Source of the DNA: Natranaerovirga pectinivora
GTDB taxonomy: Bacteria; Bacillota; Clostridia; Lachnospirales; DSM-24629
Assembly (NCBI RefSeq): GCF_004342165.1
Contig: NZ_SMAL01000002.1
Location: 62,001-126,000 of the forward strand
Length of the DNA stretch: 64,000 bases
Direction of reading: 5' to 3'
Part shown: positions 8,258-17,104 of the stretch, piece by piece
Position numbering within the stretch: position 1 is the stretch's first letter
Layout: each line of letters begins with the position of its first letter
Position numbers and translations under genes: made by a program
Notes under the pieces: generated by a model
Database searches by the model: none
Told to the model about the DNA's origin: nothing
Seen by the model: the letters and a program-made list of their open reading frames with translations, nothing else

Positions 8258-8407
8258 AGATGAGCACCTCCTTAGTAGCAGTTTATTCCTTCTAAGAAAA
8301 AACTGTTACCTATATCATCTCAAACATTTTTAAGGAGAATTACTAATATGAACATTTATAAAATAATGATAAAATCGGAGTTGTTCATAAGGGAAAAATA
8401 GAAAAAA

Positions 8408-9511
8408 TTATGTTGCCATCTTAAGTTTTGAGATTGTACGAAGTCTTAAAAGTATACAAATACCTAAGATAACAATATTACTTATTACTGTTGCAGATAG
8501 GGCAATAGGTGCATAGTATCTCAACCGTAACCCATCAGGTTCAAATATAAAAAAATTAAGAAAAAATATGGTTGTAATGCATATTGCAATACATAATAAA
8601 ATACCCATTCCATTCATTAGAAGGATCTCACCAATAACTTTTTTTCTAATGGTGCTCTTGGGAATACCTAATGAATGATAAAGCTCAAATTCTGATATCC
8701 GTCGATCATACAAGCCCACAAATGCAGCATTAGTAGTAATTATAAATACAATAGATAATAAAAGGATACTTGCTATAAAAAATATATCATTAATTTGAAA
8801 ATTCGTTTTTGCATTTTTTAGCAACTCTTCATAATCTATAATTTGTAGTTTATCATATTTATTTTTTATGCTTAGAATAAATTGCTTATATTCCTGTTCA
8901 GGATATATTGGATTTGGTAAGATCAAAATACTTGCAGAGTCCGTTGAATCTGATGTAATAAAATAGCTTATAAATGCATCTACATCCATAAGTGGACCAA
9001 CCTCATAGTAGTCACCACCGTAATAGGCATTAATAAATTCATTATCAGAGCTTATAGTATCTCCTATAGTGACCTTTAATGCATTTCCTTGTTTTTTTGA
9101 TACTATAATCATATTATCTTTTGGAATGAATGCTTGATCTACATAATTCATATAGGAATTAAATCTACTAAAATCTTCCTTTGTAAAAGTATATGCGGTA
9201 TTCTTATTTAAAAACCCTAGCATTGTTCTGTGGGCAACATAATTAAAGCCTATTTGAAAATATTCAATTGAATTATTATTTTTTACTTCTTCTAAGAATG
9301 CTCTGTATTGCTGCCCATTTTCATCTCTATAAGAAGCATTCACCGTTACGAAGGAGGATTGATGATCAATAACTGCAATTGTTTCAGTTTTAATATTGTC
9401 AAGATATACCCCTCCTAGATAACAAAGGGCCAATAATCCTATAATAATGATAATACGTATGGTTCTTTTACTATTGTTTTTTACATAATAGAAAGAAGAG
9501 AAGGGTTTCAA
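8408..9511 (-). CDS. ABC transporter permease, FtsX/MacB-like
   Basis: 367 residues: one N-terminal membrane segment (about 16-34), a large extracellular domain (about 40-235) and three C-terminal membrane segments (about 240-265, 295-320, 335-360). This is the MacB/FtsX fold, used for export or for mechanotransmission rather than channel-type import. The segment GLYDRRISEFELYHSLGIPKSTI before the later segments is the coupling region typical of the family. It overlaps the ATPase gene by 4 nt (ATGA), so translation is coupled. Last gene of a kinase-regulator-permease-ATPase-permease string. Confidence 0.85.
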   Translation of the reverse strand: MKPFSSFYYVKNNSKRTIRIIIIIGLLALCYLGGVYLDNIKTETIAVIDHQSSFVTVNASYRDENGQQYRAFLEEVKNNNSIEYFQIGFNYVAHRTMLGFLNKNTAYTFTKEDFSRFNSYMNYVDQAFIPKDNMIIVSKKQGNALKVTIGDTISSDNEFINAYYGGDYYEVGPLMDVDAFISYFITSDSTDSASILILPNPIYPEQEYKQFILSIKNKYDKLQIIDYEELLKNAKTNFQINDIFFIASILLLSIVFIITTNAAFVGLYDRRISEFELYHSLGIPKSTIRKKVIGEILLMNGMGILLCIAICITTIFFLNFFIFEPDGLRLRYYAPIALSATVISNIVILGICILLRLRTISKLKMAT

Positions 9512-10185
9512 AGGAATATGCCTCCTTTTCTAACATTACTAACATTTCCGTCCCACATTTCAATAACCATATCAACATCTTTTAATATGGTTCTATCATG
9601 GGTAATGACTAGTACCAAGTGTTCCTTAGCATAACTTTTAAGATAATCCATAACCATATAGGCAGTTTCATGGTCTAAGGAGGCTGTTGGTTCATCTGCG
9701 AATAAAACTTTTGGAGAATTCATTAATGCTCTTGCTATAGCACATCTCTGCCTTTGGCCACCAGATAACTGCTTTGGTTTTTTTCTAATATCACTAGCTT
9801 TAATACCCAGTTGATTCAATATTTCTGAACCCTTTTCTTTTGAGCCGTCTTCTTTATTAGCTGCTACAATAACATTATCTAGGGCAGTCATATATCCAAT
9901 TAAGAAATGCCTCTGAAAAACAAAGCCGAATTCTTGTCTTCTGATTAGCTCCATTTCTTTATTACTTAGTGTAGCAAAGTCTTTTCTTTGGTAACTTATA
10001 CTTCCACTTGTGGGAACTTTTAAAGTAGACAAGCAGTACATAAAAGAGGATTTCCCACTACCTGATGGTCCAATTAATCCAATCAACCCAGTATCTGGCA
10101 ATGATAGTGATACATTATTTACTGCGCAAACCTTTTCTGTTTTATCCATATCATATATTAAGGATAAATTCTTTATTTCAAACAT
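9508..10185 (-). CDS. ABC transporter ATP-binding protein (MacB/LolD type)
   Basis: 225 residues. Walker A GPSGSGKSS, Q-loop FVFQRH, signature LSGGQRQR, Walker B VLFADEPTASLD and H-loop VITHD are all present, so it should be an active ATPase. It sits between two FtsX-type permeases (8408-9511 and 10203-11387), which suggests a heterodimeric permease with one ATPase type. RBS GGGAGGG before ATG 10185. Substrate unknown; cationic peptides or lipids are usual for such regulator-linked transporters. Confidence 0.92.
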   Translation of the reverse strand: MFEIKNLSLIYDMDKTEKVCAVNNVSLSLPDTGLIGLIGPSGSGKSSFMYCLSTLKVPTSGSISYQRKDFATLSNKEMELIRRQEFGFVFQRHFLIGYMTALDNVIVAANKEDGSKEKGSEILNQLGIKASDIRKKPKQLSGGQRQRCAIARALMNSPKVLFADEPTASLDHETAYMVMDYLKSYAKEHLVLVITHDRTILKDVDMVIEMWDGNVSNVRKGGIFL

Positions 10186-10202
10186 AAAATCCCTCCCAAA
10201 TT

Positions 10203-11387
10203 CTAAAAATCATCATCTAAACCATCAATTGTTTTGATTTCTTGCATTCCGCTTATTACAGGTATGTGCAGGATTCCTGCTAAAAACAATAACGCTGCAA
10301 TAATCTGTCCAAATACCTCAGGCATCCAAAAGCGATAAACGATTCCACGACTGTCCATAAAGAGCCCACCCACATTAATAAGGAAAAAACAGAGGACAAT
10401 TGCAAGCAATATAGCAGTTACAAGACAAAATATAAATTCTTTTGCTGCTAACAAATAAATGTCTCTTTGTGAAAAGCCTAAGGAGCGATATAAACACCAT
10501 TCTTCGTATCGGTCTTGGACATGTAGTTGATACACGAGAAATAAAGTCCCAGCGATAATTAAGGTAGTAATTAAAGATACCAATCGAAGTACGGGATCTA
10601 AATCTCCAAAATGCTTATTGACTTCTTGTTTTCCACCTTCCATATCCCAAAGGATACGAATAGCATCATCGTTATTGAAATAGGATGCAGAATAACCTAA
10701 GTTATAAAAATAATCTTGTAGATTGAGTAGATAACCATCATTTAAAAATAAAAGATTTCTTTTTATAAACCCTTCATCAAAATGAATGCCTACTGCAAAA
10801 TAAAAATCGGATTTAACAATTCCTGATATCTTTGTGTTGTCATTATTTATGCTGTCCCCAATTTTTAAATTCCAATTGGCGGCCATTCTTTCATCCACTA
10901 TAATTTCTCCAGGCTCTTTTGGCATTGCACCCTCTTTTAGGGTAATATTCAAATAATCACAAATGGTGTTAACTTGTTCTTTTTCTACTAGAGGAATATA
11001 ATAACTGGCACTTGATATTAAAGTATGAATATTAATATGGTAGCTAGAAAAAGGAATAACATAATCAATGTGTTCATTTAACGCTAATTGTTCACCAAAT
11101 TCTTTGACGCCTCTATTTACCTCGGTTATCCTTTCAAGAACAGTTGAGGTAGAGTCTGTATCCCATAGGGAAATATCCATACTCAATATGTCGTTCCGAT
11201 TAATGAATACCCCCTGCATGTGATTTGATTTGCCCAATACAATATTCTCAAGAGTATATTTCATGGGATTAACAAAAAAACGCAATCCATATATTAAAGT
11301 TATAAAAATAGCGAAACTAATAATTAAAATCATTGCTCTTTTTTTATTATTTTTCAGATAAGTCATTGGTTTTAATGTTTTCTTCAT
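10203..11387 (-). CDS. ABC transporter permease, FtsX/MacB-like
   Basis: 394 residues with one N-terminal membrane segment (about 17-36), a large extracellular domain and three C-terminal membrane segments (about 268-290, 313-340, 362-382). QDRYEEWCLYRSLGFSQRDIYLLAAKEF is the FtsX coupling segment. First gene of the transporter part of the cluster; a TTGACA promoter element and a small dyad lie upstream (11446-11467). Together with the permease at 8408-9511 it would form the membrane part of one exporter. Confidence 0.85.
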   Translation of the reverse strand: MKKTLKPMTYLKNNKKRAMILIISFAIFITLIYGLRFFVNPMKYTLENIVLGKSNHMQGVFINRNDILSMDISLWDTDSTSTVLERITEVNRGVKEFGEQLALNEHIDYVIPFSSYHINIHTLISSASYYIPLVEKEQVNTICDYLNITLKEGAMPKEPGEIIVDERMAANWNLKIGDSINNDNTKISGIVKSDFYFAVGIHFDEGFIKRNLLFLNDGYLLNLQDYFYNLGYSASYFNNDDAIRILWDMEGGKQEVNKHFGDLDPVLRLVSLITTLIIAGTLFLVYQLHVQDRYEEWCLYRSLGFSQRDIYLLAAKEFIFCLVTAILLAIVLCFFLINVGGLFMDSRGIVYRFWMPEVFGQIIAALLFLAGILHIPVISGMQEIKTIDGLDDDF

Positions 11388-11445
11388 CTTATCAATTAGC
11401 CCCCTAAATAAAAATTATTGTTAATAGTCTATCATTAAGTTTTTT

Positions 11446-11467
11446 TGTCAACAAGTGACTGAAGTCA
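11446..11467 (-). promoter_or_regulatory. -35 element with an adjacent TGACT-GA-AGTCA dyad
   Basis: On the minus strand TTGACA (11451-11446) precedes the permease gene at 11387. Immediately upstream of it lies an inverted repeat TGACT-N2-AGTCA (11456-11467). This is where an activator such as the neighbouring NarL-type regulator would bind. The -10 element is not clear. Confidence 0.4.
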
Positions 11468-11510
11468 TACTTTATATTAGCATAATACAGTTAGTTTCAC
11501 TTATAAGAAT

Positions 11511-11545
11511 AATAAAAAGTAGCCTAATCCCTTAGACTACTGAAC
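11511..11545 (-). terminator. Terminator after the response regulator
   Basis: Imperfect stem AGTAGTCTAA / TTAGGCTACT followed on the minus strand by TTTTTATT. It separates the two-component genes from the transporter genes, which then need their own promoter. Confidence 0.65.
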
Positions 11546-11579
11546 TGTTAATGACCTCATTGTATTAAAGTTTTTCAAT

Positions 11580-12227
11580 TTAATTTTTATTAAGACATTC
11601 TCGTAATTTCACAACTAAAGTGGCTCTATCACGAATCTCTAGTTTATCATAAATTGAAGAAATATAATTTTTAACGGTGCCTTGGGAAATATATAATTGA
11701 GTAGCTATTGCACTATTTGTATTTCCCTCAGATAGAAGTGTACATACTTCCATTTCCCTTTTGGTTAATTGGGAGAAGTTGAGGGAGTGCTCCTGTTTCA
11801 CTTCCTTTTTAGATAGCATCATCTTTGCCAATTGATTCATAACCTTATTATCTAAGATGCTTTGACCTGTAAGGATATGTTTTACCCCATCTATAATATT
11901 CTCAGGATTACTGTCTTTTAATAAATAGCCATCAGCACCTTTTTTAATCGCTTCAGTAATATAATGATCATCATAAAATGTCGTAAGAACCATGATTTTT
12001 AAATTAGGATAGCTTTTCTTTATATAAGGAATAGCATCAATGCCACCCATTCCCTTCATATTAAGGTCAAGTAAGATAACATCTGTTTTCATATGTTTTA
12101 ATTGTTCTAATGCATCTTTTCCATCTGTTGCTTTTCCTACCACACTCATTTTACCTTGATAAGTTAAGATGAGTTCCAGATTATCCATTAATTCTGTATC
12201 ATCATCAACTAATAATACTTTAATCAT
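11580..12227 (-). CDS. NarL/LuxR-family response regulator
   Basis: 215 residues. Receiver domain (1-120) with acidic pocket VDDD near residue 9, phosphoacceptor Asp in DVILLDLNMKG, Thr in VLTTFYD and Lys in LLKDSNP. C-terminal LuxR-type HTH (about 148-212) with LTKREMEVCTLLSEGNTNSAIA. The start ATG at 12227 overlaps the kinase stop (TAATG) and has GAGGTGGG upstream; a GTG at 12236 is less likely. Partner of the kinase at 12227-13474; probable target is the adjacent FtsX-type ABC transporter. Confidence 0.92.
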   Translation of the reverse strand: MIKVLLVDDDTELMDNLELILTYQGKMSVVGKATDGKDALEQLKHMKTDVILLDLNMKGMGGIDAIPYIKKSYPNLKIMVLTTFYDDHYITEAIKKGADGYLLKDSNPENIIDGVKHILTGQSILDNKVMNQLAKMMLSKKEVKQEHSLNFSQLTKREMEVCTLLSEGNTNSAIATQLYISQGTVKNYISSIYDKLEIRDRATLVVKLRECLNKN

Positions 12228-13474
12228 TATTCCCACCTCTTTTCTGAAGAAATTATAGGTAATTCCATGGTTATTTGGAATCCTTCCTGAAAATCTAATT
12301 TTGTATTACCACCACACCGAGTTATATAATTTTGAATCTTTTTTAATCCATATCCATTTTCTAAACGGATTTGTTGTTCTTCTAGTGGAAATTGATTAAA
12401 AATAGTTCCATTATCCTTTACAATGAGTTTAACATGACGTGAATCATATATCATCTCAACGTAGAATCTGGTCGCATTGCCATGTCTTACGCCATTGGTC
12501 AATGCCTCGGATAAAGAAGAGTGTAAAAACTCACAATGGCGGTTATTAATGTAAACATCTTCAAGAGCATCATAAAATTTATATACAATTTGTATCTCAG
12601 TATCTAACATAAATTGTTCGCAAGTAATTTTTAGCATATTAGATAATTCTTTTATGGATAGTTCATTAATTTCTTTATCTAGTATTCGTACCGCTTGTCT
12701 TATTTCATTTAAACTTTTATGCATTCGATCTTCTGCAACTGATATTTTCTCTTTAGCTAGGCTTGGATTCATATCATATATGACTTTTGTAGCATTTAAT
12801 GCCATTATGGCAGAAGTTATGGTATGGCCTACGGCATTATGCATATTTCGAGCAATATTTTCTCTTTCTTCATACCTAGCGTTTTCTTCTACAAGATATA
12901 CTTTTTCAGTTAATTCTTTACTTATATTTTTAGCAAGCAATTCGTTTAGAACACTTTGCTTTACACTTTTTAATATTTGAGTTTCTTTGATTTCATATAA
13001 GCATACAAGTTTCTCTATGTAATACAATACAAGACATAAAAATAATAATAAAAAAGTATAAGATACTGTTTTTATATCAAGCGCACTTGTTAAAGTAAAA
13101 AATATAGAATAGGATAAATAACAAACTGATGGAAGAAAAATACGTATTTTTTTAATCCATTGATAGGATGGGCTAACCAATATGTATATAAACATTGCAT
13201 TATACCAATCTTCAAGGATCAAAAAGGTCAGAATGCCAATCACTATCTCGGTAAAAAGAAATATGCTATTAAGAACCCATTCTTTTTTATCTTCTTTAAT
13301 AGAATCTCCATCAGTGAGTAACTCATGGCTACAACAGAGGATTAACATAACACCTATTAGTGTAAATATCATGGTGGATTGGTTAATATTAAAGATAATA
13401 CTTAGAAAACCGAAAATTAAAATCATATTAATTTTAGAAAACAAGTATATTCGATGCCATTGTTTTATTATCAT
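12227..13474 (-). CDS. Sensor histidine kinase, HPK7/DesK-like
   Basis: 415 residues. The N-terminal 160 residues hold about five to six membrane segments with very short loops, so the signal is probably sensed in or near the membrane (cell-envelope stress type). A coiled linker is followed by the HisKA_3 box NIARNMHNAVGHTITSAIMAL (phospho-His) and a HATPase domain with VKDNGTIFN and NGYGLKKIQNYI. First gene of the unit; AGAGGT lies 9 nt before the ATG. A weak promoter (TTGAAA, 17 nt, TACTGT) can be seen upstream. Confidence 0.9.
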   Translation of the reverse strand: MIIKQWHRIYLFSKINMILIFGFLSIIFNINQSTMIFTLIGVMLILCCSHELLTDGDSIKEDKKEWVLNSIFLFTEIVIGILTFLILEDWYNAMFIYILVSPSYQWIKKIRIFLPSVCYLSYSIFFTLTSALDIKTVSYTFLLLFLCLVLYYIEKLVCLYEIKETQILKSVKQSVLNELLAKNISKELTEKVYLVEENARYEERENIARNMHNAVGHTITSAIMALNATKVIYDMNPSLAKEKISVAEDRMHKSLNEIRQAVRILDKEINELSIKELSNMLKITCEQFMLDTEIQIVYKFYDALEDVYINNRHCEFLHSSLSEALTNGVRHGNATRFYVEMIYDSRHVKLIVKDNGTIFNQFPLEEQQIRLENGYGLKKIQNYITRCGGNTKLDFQEGFQITMELPIISSEKRWE

Positions 13475-13587
13475 AAATGGAATACCTCTAGATTATCTTT
13501 TTATTACTATACAGTAGCATAGGTAATTTGATTTTTCAATACAATTACTACCATCCGAAAGATTCATATAAAATAAAAAATTTCTTA

Positions 13588-13624
13588 TAAAAAGCAGTTC
13601 GTATAGACGAACTGCTTTTTTATA
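13588..13624 (-). terminator. Bidirectional terminator after the ABC-2 operon
   Basis: Perfect 14-bp stem AAAAAGCAGTTCGT / ACGAACTGCTTTTT with a 4-nt loop and T runs on both sides. It ends the minus-strand ABC-2 genes that stop at 13724. Confidence 0.85.
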
Positions 13625-13723
13625 AAATGTTTTTATATAGACAGACTTTCTATAAAGTAAAAAGTTGATTTATAGCACAGCATTTATCTAACAAAATTAG
13701 AAAAAAGAGTGATGCGCATATTA

Positions 13724-14890
13724 CTAATGAGTTTGACGTCTTTGTTTAATAATCACTAATGCAATAGCTAACAGTGCAATAGCAAAAGCCAATTGAACAA
13801 GAATACCATAAACAATAGGTTGAAGTGAAGACTGTGTCATACTAGTAAGTTCTCCAATAGCATCATTAACTCGAATATACCAGAATATTGGATTAAAGAC
13901 GCCAATGATTTTTAATTGATCACTTAAAAGTGCTTGTGGTACAAAGGAACCACCTAAAAAGGACAATCCAAGAGATAAGCAATTTCCTATAGGATCAATT
14001 GAATTTTTTGTTGCAAATGTAGATACTAAGAAGCTTATGCTTAAACAAATTACTGTTAAAACAAATGAGTTAATAAGAAATAAAAACGATCCAGTTTGAT
14101 TAAGAGTGCCTTTGTTTATAACAAAAGCTAAAACGGCAAAGACAAACCAAACAATAAAAGCGATTAACAAATTGCTAAAAATCAGTTGAAAATTATAATT
14201 TTTACTGCTTAAAGGTGCACAATAATTACGCATTTTAAGTTCTTTATTATTAAATATTAGCATTATGCGCCCAACCATAGAGATTAGCATAGCGATTAAT
14301 ATATAAGATAAAAAGTTGAAATAAGCGTTAAGGTGTGAAAGGCCATTGCCATTATTATTTTCTATATTTAGGAAGGATACATTTACTTCTGTAGAAATAT
14401 CTGCAGCAACTCTTGTATTGATTTCTTCAACAGGCATTTCAGGATAAGCTGAGATGTAAAGTCTTGCAGTATTCAAGTAACTATCAATAATGGTTTGTGC
14501 GTATGCGGAACTAATTGAATCAGGAACAGACATTGTATTAATTTTAATATGGTCAGAGGAAGTAAATTTATCTTGAAAACCTTCAGGAATAATAACAATA
14601 AATTCTGTTTGGCGGAAAAATAGTGCATCTTTAATACTTTCTTCATCTCTATTTATTTCTATTGGTCTGGCAATACTATTCATATAGTTTTCTAGCCCGT
14701 TAGCAAGGGGCGAGTGATCATCATTAATAACAGAAACTCTAACCTTTGAAAGTTCAAAAGCATTTTCAGTTTGATTCAATCCACTCCTCGAGAAAAATGT
14801 TGCAAGACCAACAAAAATGATTGTATAGATTAAGAAAACGCCTAAGAATTTTCTAGGTACAATTTTATAAAAAACTTTAAATACTTGCAT
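13724..14890 (-). CDS. ABC-2 type exporter permease (LnrN-like)
   Basis: 388 residues: N-terminal membrane segment (about 17-34), large extracellular domain (40-190), then five membrane segments, as in ABC-2 (YhgE/LnrM/LnrN-type) permeases. It overlaps the previous permease gene by 14 nt. With the second permease and the ATPase at 16004-16936 it forms a three-gene transporter in the order ATPase-permease-permease. The order and the divergent HPK7/NarL pair match the Bacillus subtilis lnrJK-lnrLMN system, which exports linearmycin-type polyenes; the substrate here is inferred only. Confidence 0.82.
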   Translation of the reverse strand: MQVFKVFYKIVPRKFLGVFLIYTIIFVGLATFFSRSGLNQTENAFELSKVRVSVINDDHSPLANGLENYMNSIARPIEINRDEESIKDALFFRQTEFIVIIPEGFQDKFTSSDHIKINTMSVPDSISSAYAQTIIDSYLNTARLYISAYPEMPVEEINTRVAADISTEVNVSFLNIENNNGNGLSHLNAYFNFLSYILIAMLISMVGRIMLIFNNKELKMRNYCAPLSSKNYNFQLIFSNLLIAFIVWFVFAVLAFVINKGTLNQTGSFLFLINSFVLTVICLSISFLVSTFATKNSIDPIGNCLSLGLSFLGGSFVPQALLSDQLKIIGVFNPIFWYIRVNDAIGELTSMTQSSLQPIVYGILVQLAFAIALLAIALVIIKQRRQTH

Positions 14891-15992
14891 ATTTTTGCCT
14901 CCTTAAAATCAGGATAGTAATAGTGCAGAAGATTATTCCTAGTAAACCTAACAAGGAAAGGTTAAGGTAATATCTTTCAAAAGTATCATAATAGTAAAGT
15001 GCATAAAGACCATCAGTAATTAAACTTGCAGGATTTATATAAGCAATAATAGGTGCTTTTTCCTGAACGATATATTTAATTTGTAAAACCATTAAGCCGG
15101 ATAAAAAGCACATAACCATGGTTATATTAGACACTAACATATCCTTAACTTCTGCTTTAAACTTTGTAACTGAACCAAACAGAGCACCAAACATGGTACC
15201 TGTAAAACACCCCACTAAACAAATGATAATGATATGAAGGATTCTATCACCAAAGTCTACTTTTAAAACTTGGGTTATATAGGTGAGAGCAATCAATGCG
15301 GACATAAACTGAAAACTAATGGTAGCAGAAATCAGTGATAAAAAAGCTTTAAGTTTAGGTGTTGGGGCAACATTTATTCTAGCAGCTAGTGATGTTTGAT
15401 TTGCTTGAGTTATGCCCACAGCATAACATCCTGCAATAGAGGAGAACAAGCAAGTCATAGCTAATAAAGCAAAATAGTATATCACAAGCATATTCATTGA
15501 ATTATTTACAGGAATCTCTTCCGTAAACCCTTCCTCAAACTGAAGATTTTCTAAAAAGCCCATATAGATAATTTGAGGGTTTCCTTCAATAATATTATAA
15601 ATAGTAGCTGAAATTTGAGCATAGTTGTCTAAAAATACTTTTGTAATAGATTGATAAATCCCGGAAGAAAAAATTATTAGTTCTAGCTCATCTGTGTTTT
15701 TTAAATACCCTGTAATTTCTTTTTCATATAGAAGTTCTTTTGCTTCATCTTCTGTTGTGTAGGATATAATAAAAAGATTACTTTCTTTCATTGCTTCTTC
15801 TAGACCCTCAGGCATTTCATAATCAGTGGTTATTGCAATCTTTACCTGATGAAAATTTTCATTAGACATAAGATTTTCAAATGCCAGGTTAAAAAATGTA
15901 GCTAAAATAAGAGGGAAGAAAAGCATCCAGAATAAGGCCATTTTATCCTTTATTAAGGATTTTAAACTATATTTAAAAATGTGAAATGACAT
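14877..15992 (-). CDS. ABC-2 type exporter permease (LnrM-like)
   Basis: 371 residues with the same plan as the next gene: one N-terminal membrane segment, an extracellular domain to about residue 165, then five to six membrane segments ending in a basic tail (ILRRQKYASI). Starts 11 nt after the ATPase stop with an AAGGAGGGATACT-type ribosome binding site. Probably heterodimerises with the 13724-14890 product. Confidence 0.82.
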   Translation of the reverse strand: MSFHIFKYSLKSLIKDKMALFWMLFFPLILATFFNLAFENLMSNENFHQVKIAITTDYEMPEGLEEAMKESNLFIISYTTEDEAKELLYEKEITGYLKNTDELELIIFSSGIYQSITKVFLDNYAQISATIYNIIEGNPQIIYMGFLENLQFEEGFTEEIPVNNSMNMLVIYYFALLAMTCLFSSIAGCYAVGITQANQTSLAARINVAPTPKLKAFLSLISATISFQFMSALIALTYITQVLKVDFGDRILHIIIICLVGCFTGTMFGALFGSVTKFKAEVKDMLVSNITMVMCFLSGLMVLQIKYIVQEKAPIIAYINPASLITDGLYALYYYDTFERYYLNLSLLGLLGIIFCTITILILRRQKYASI

Positions 15993-16003
15993 AGTATCCC
16001 TCC

Positions 16004-16936
16004 TTAATCTCTTAGTTCTTTCCCTGTTATTTCAAGGAACACATCGTTTAGAGTTGGCAATTCAGAATAAATTTTACCGTAACTAATATCATTTTCAGCA
16101 ATAAAAGTCATTATATTAACAAGGTTACTTGCGCCATTATTTTGTTTAATGGTTAAGATATTTTCCCTTAGTTCAACATCAATAACATTAGGTATTTGAC
16201 GGATTTTATCTAAATGTTTTTCATTTATGTTAAAGGTTTCTACAACAATTTTTTCTCCAAGTGAAATCATCCCCTTAACCTCTTCCTTAGTACCTGTTGC
16301 AATGACTTTTCCCTTATCTAAAATAGCTAGCCTAGAGCAAAGTTGTTCAATTTCTTCCATATAATGGGAAGTATAAATAATCGTTGCGCCTTCTGCATTT
16401 AATTTTTTTATACCTTCTAGAATGTTATTTCTACTTTGAGGATCAACTGCAACCGTTGGTTCGTCTAGAATGATTAACTTTGGATTGTGAGCAATTCCAC
16501 AGGCAATGTTAAGCCTTCTTAGAAGACCACCACTTAATTTTTTAGGCTGAAATTTTACAAAGTCTTTTAATGCTACAAATTCTATGGCACGTTCAACTAA
16601 CTCTTTGCGTTTTTTCTTGTCAGTAACATAAAGACCACAGAAATAATCAATATTCTCGTAGACATTGAGCTCTTCAAAAACAGCTACATTTTGCATAACG
16701 ATACCAATGTCTTTTTTTATATCATAGGCAGATGGCGTCATTTCTTTACCAAAGATTTCAATAGATCCTTTATCAAATTTTAATAGGGATAGTAGGCAAT
16801 TTATAGCTGTTGTCTTTCCAGAACCATTTGGGCCTAGAAGACCAAAAATTTCACCTTCTTTTATTTCAATATTCAAATGATCAAGAGCGATTAAATCGCC
16901 ATATCTTTTAACTAAATTCTCAATTTTAACTATCAT
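16004..16936 (-). CDS. ABC transporter ATP-binding protein (LnrL-like)
   Basis: 310 residues. Walker A GPNGSGKTT, Q-loop MQNVAVFEEL, signature LSGGLLRR, Walker B KLIILDEPTVAVDPQ and H-loop YTSHYMEE; the C-terminal 80 residues form the extension seen in drug/antibiotic exporters of the DrrA/NatA group. First gene of the minus-strand operon, divergent from the kinase gene at 17105, with a palindrome (17015-17030) between them. Likely resistance to a membrane-active compound. Confidence 0.92.
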   Translation of the reverse strand: MIVKIENLVKRYGDLIALDHLNIEIKEGEIFGLLGPNGSGKTTAINCLLSLLKFDKGSIEIFGKEMTPSAYDIKKDIGIVMQNVAVFEELNVYENIDYFCGLYVTDKKKRKELVERAIEFVALKDFVKFQPKKLSGGLLRRLNIACGIAHNPKLIILDEPTVAVDPQSRNNILEGIKKLNAEGATIIYTSHYMEEIEQLCSRLAILDKGKVIATGTKEEVKGMISLGEKIVVETFNINEKHLDKIRQIPNVIDVELRENILTIKQNNGASNLVNIMTFIAENDISYGKIYSELPTLNDVFLEITGKELRD

Positions 16937-17014
16937 ATTATCGTCCCCTTTCTTTATAATCCTATTGTATTAGAAATCTCTAGTAAAAGGCAGTGTTAGA
17001 TGTAATAAGTTTAA

Positions 17015-17030
17015 TATGACAATTGTCATA
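17015..17030. promoter_or_regulatory. Perfect 16-bp palindrome, candidate response-regulator operator
   Basis: TATGACAATTGTCATA lies between the divergent ABC-2 operon and kinase-regulator operon, 17 nt upstream of the kinase promoter's -35. Position and symmetry fit a NarL-family dimer site that controls both directions. Confidence 0.55.
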
Positions 17031-17047
17031 TAGGATATATCATTATC

Positions 17048-17075
17048 TTGATAATAGTCTTTGATGTGCTATAAT
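17048..17075 (+). promoter_or_regulatory. Promoter of the second kinase-regulator operon
   Basis: TTGATA, 16-nt spacer, TATAAT, 29 nt before ATG 17105. Confidence 0.6.
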
Positions 17076-17104
17076 AAAGTTAAAAATAGCAATTGGAGGT
17101 TAAC

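Noticed and set aside
8350-8400. Micro-ORF of 17 codons (from ATG 8349) behind AAGGAG
   Set aside because: A good RBS, but the product is too short and ends before the converging ABC gene; could be a gene remnant but has no recognisable match.
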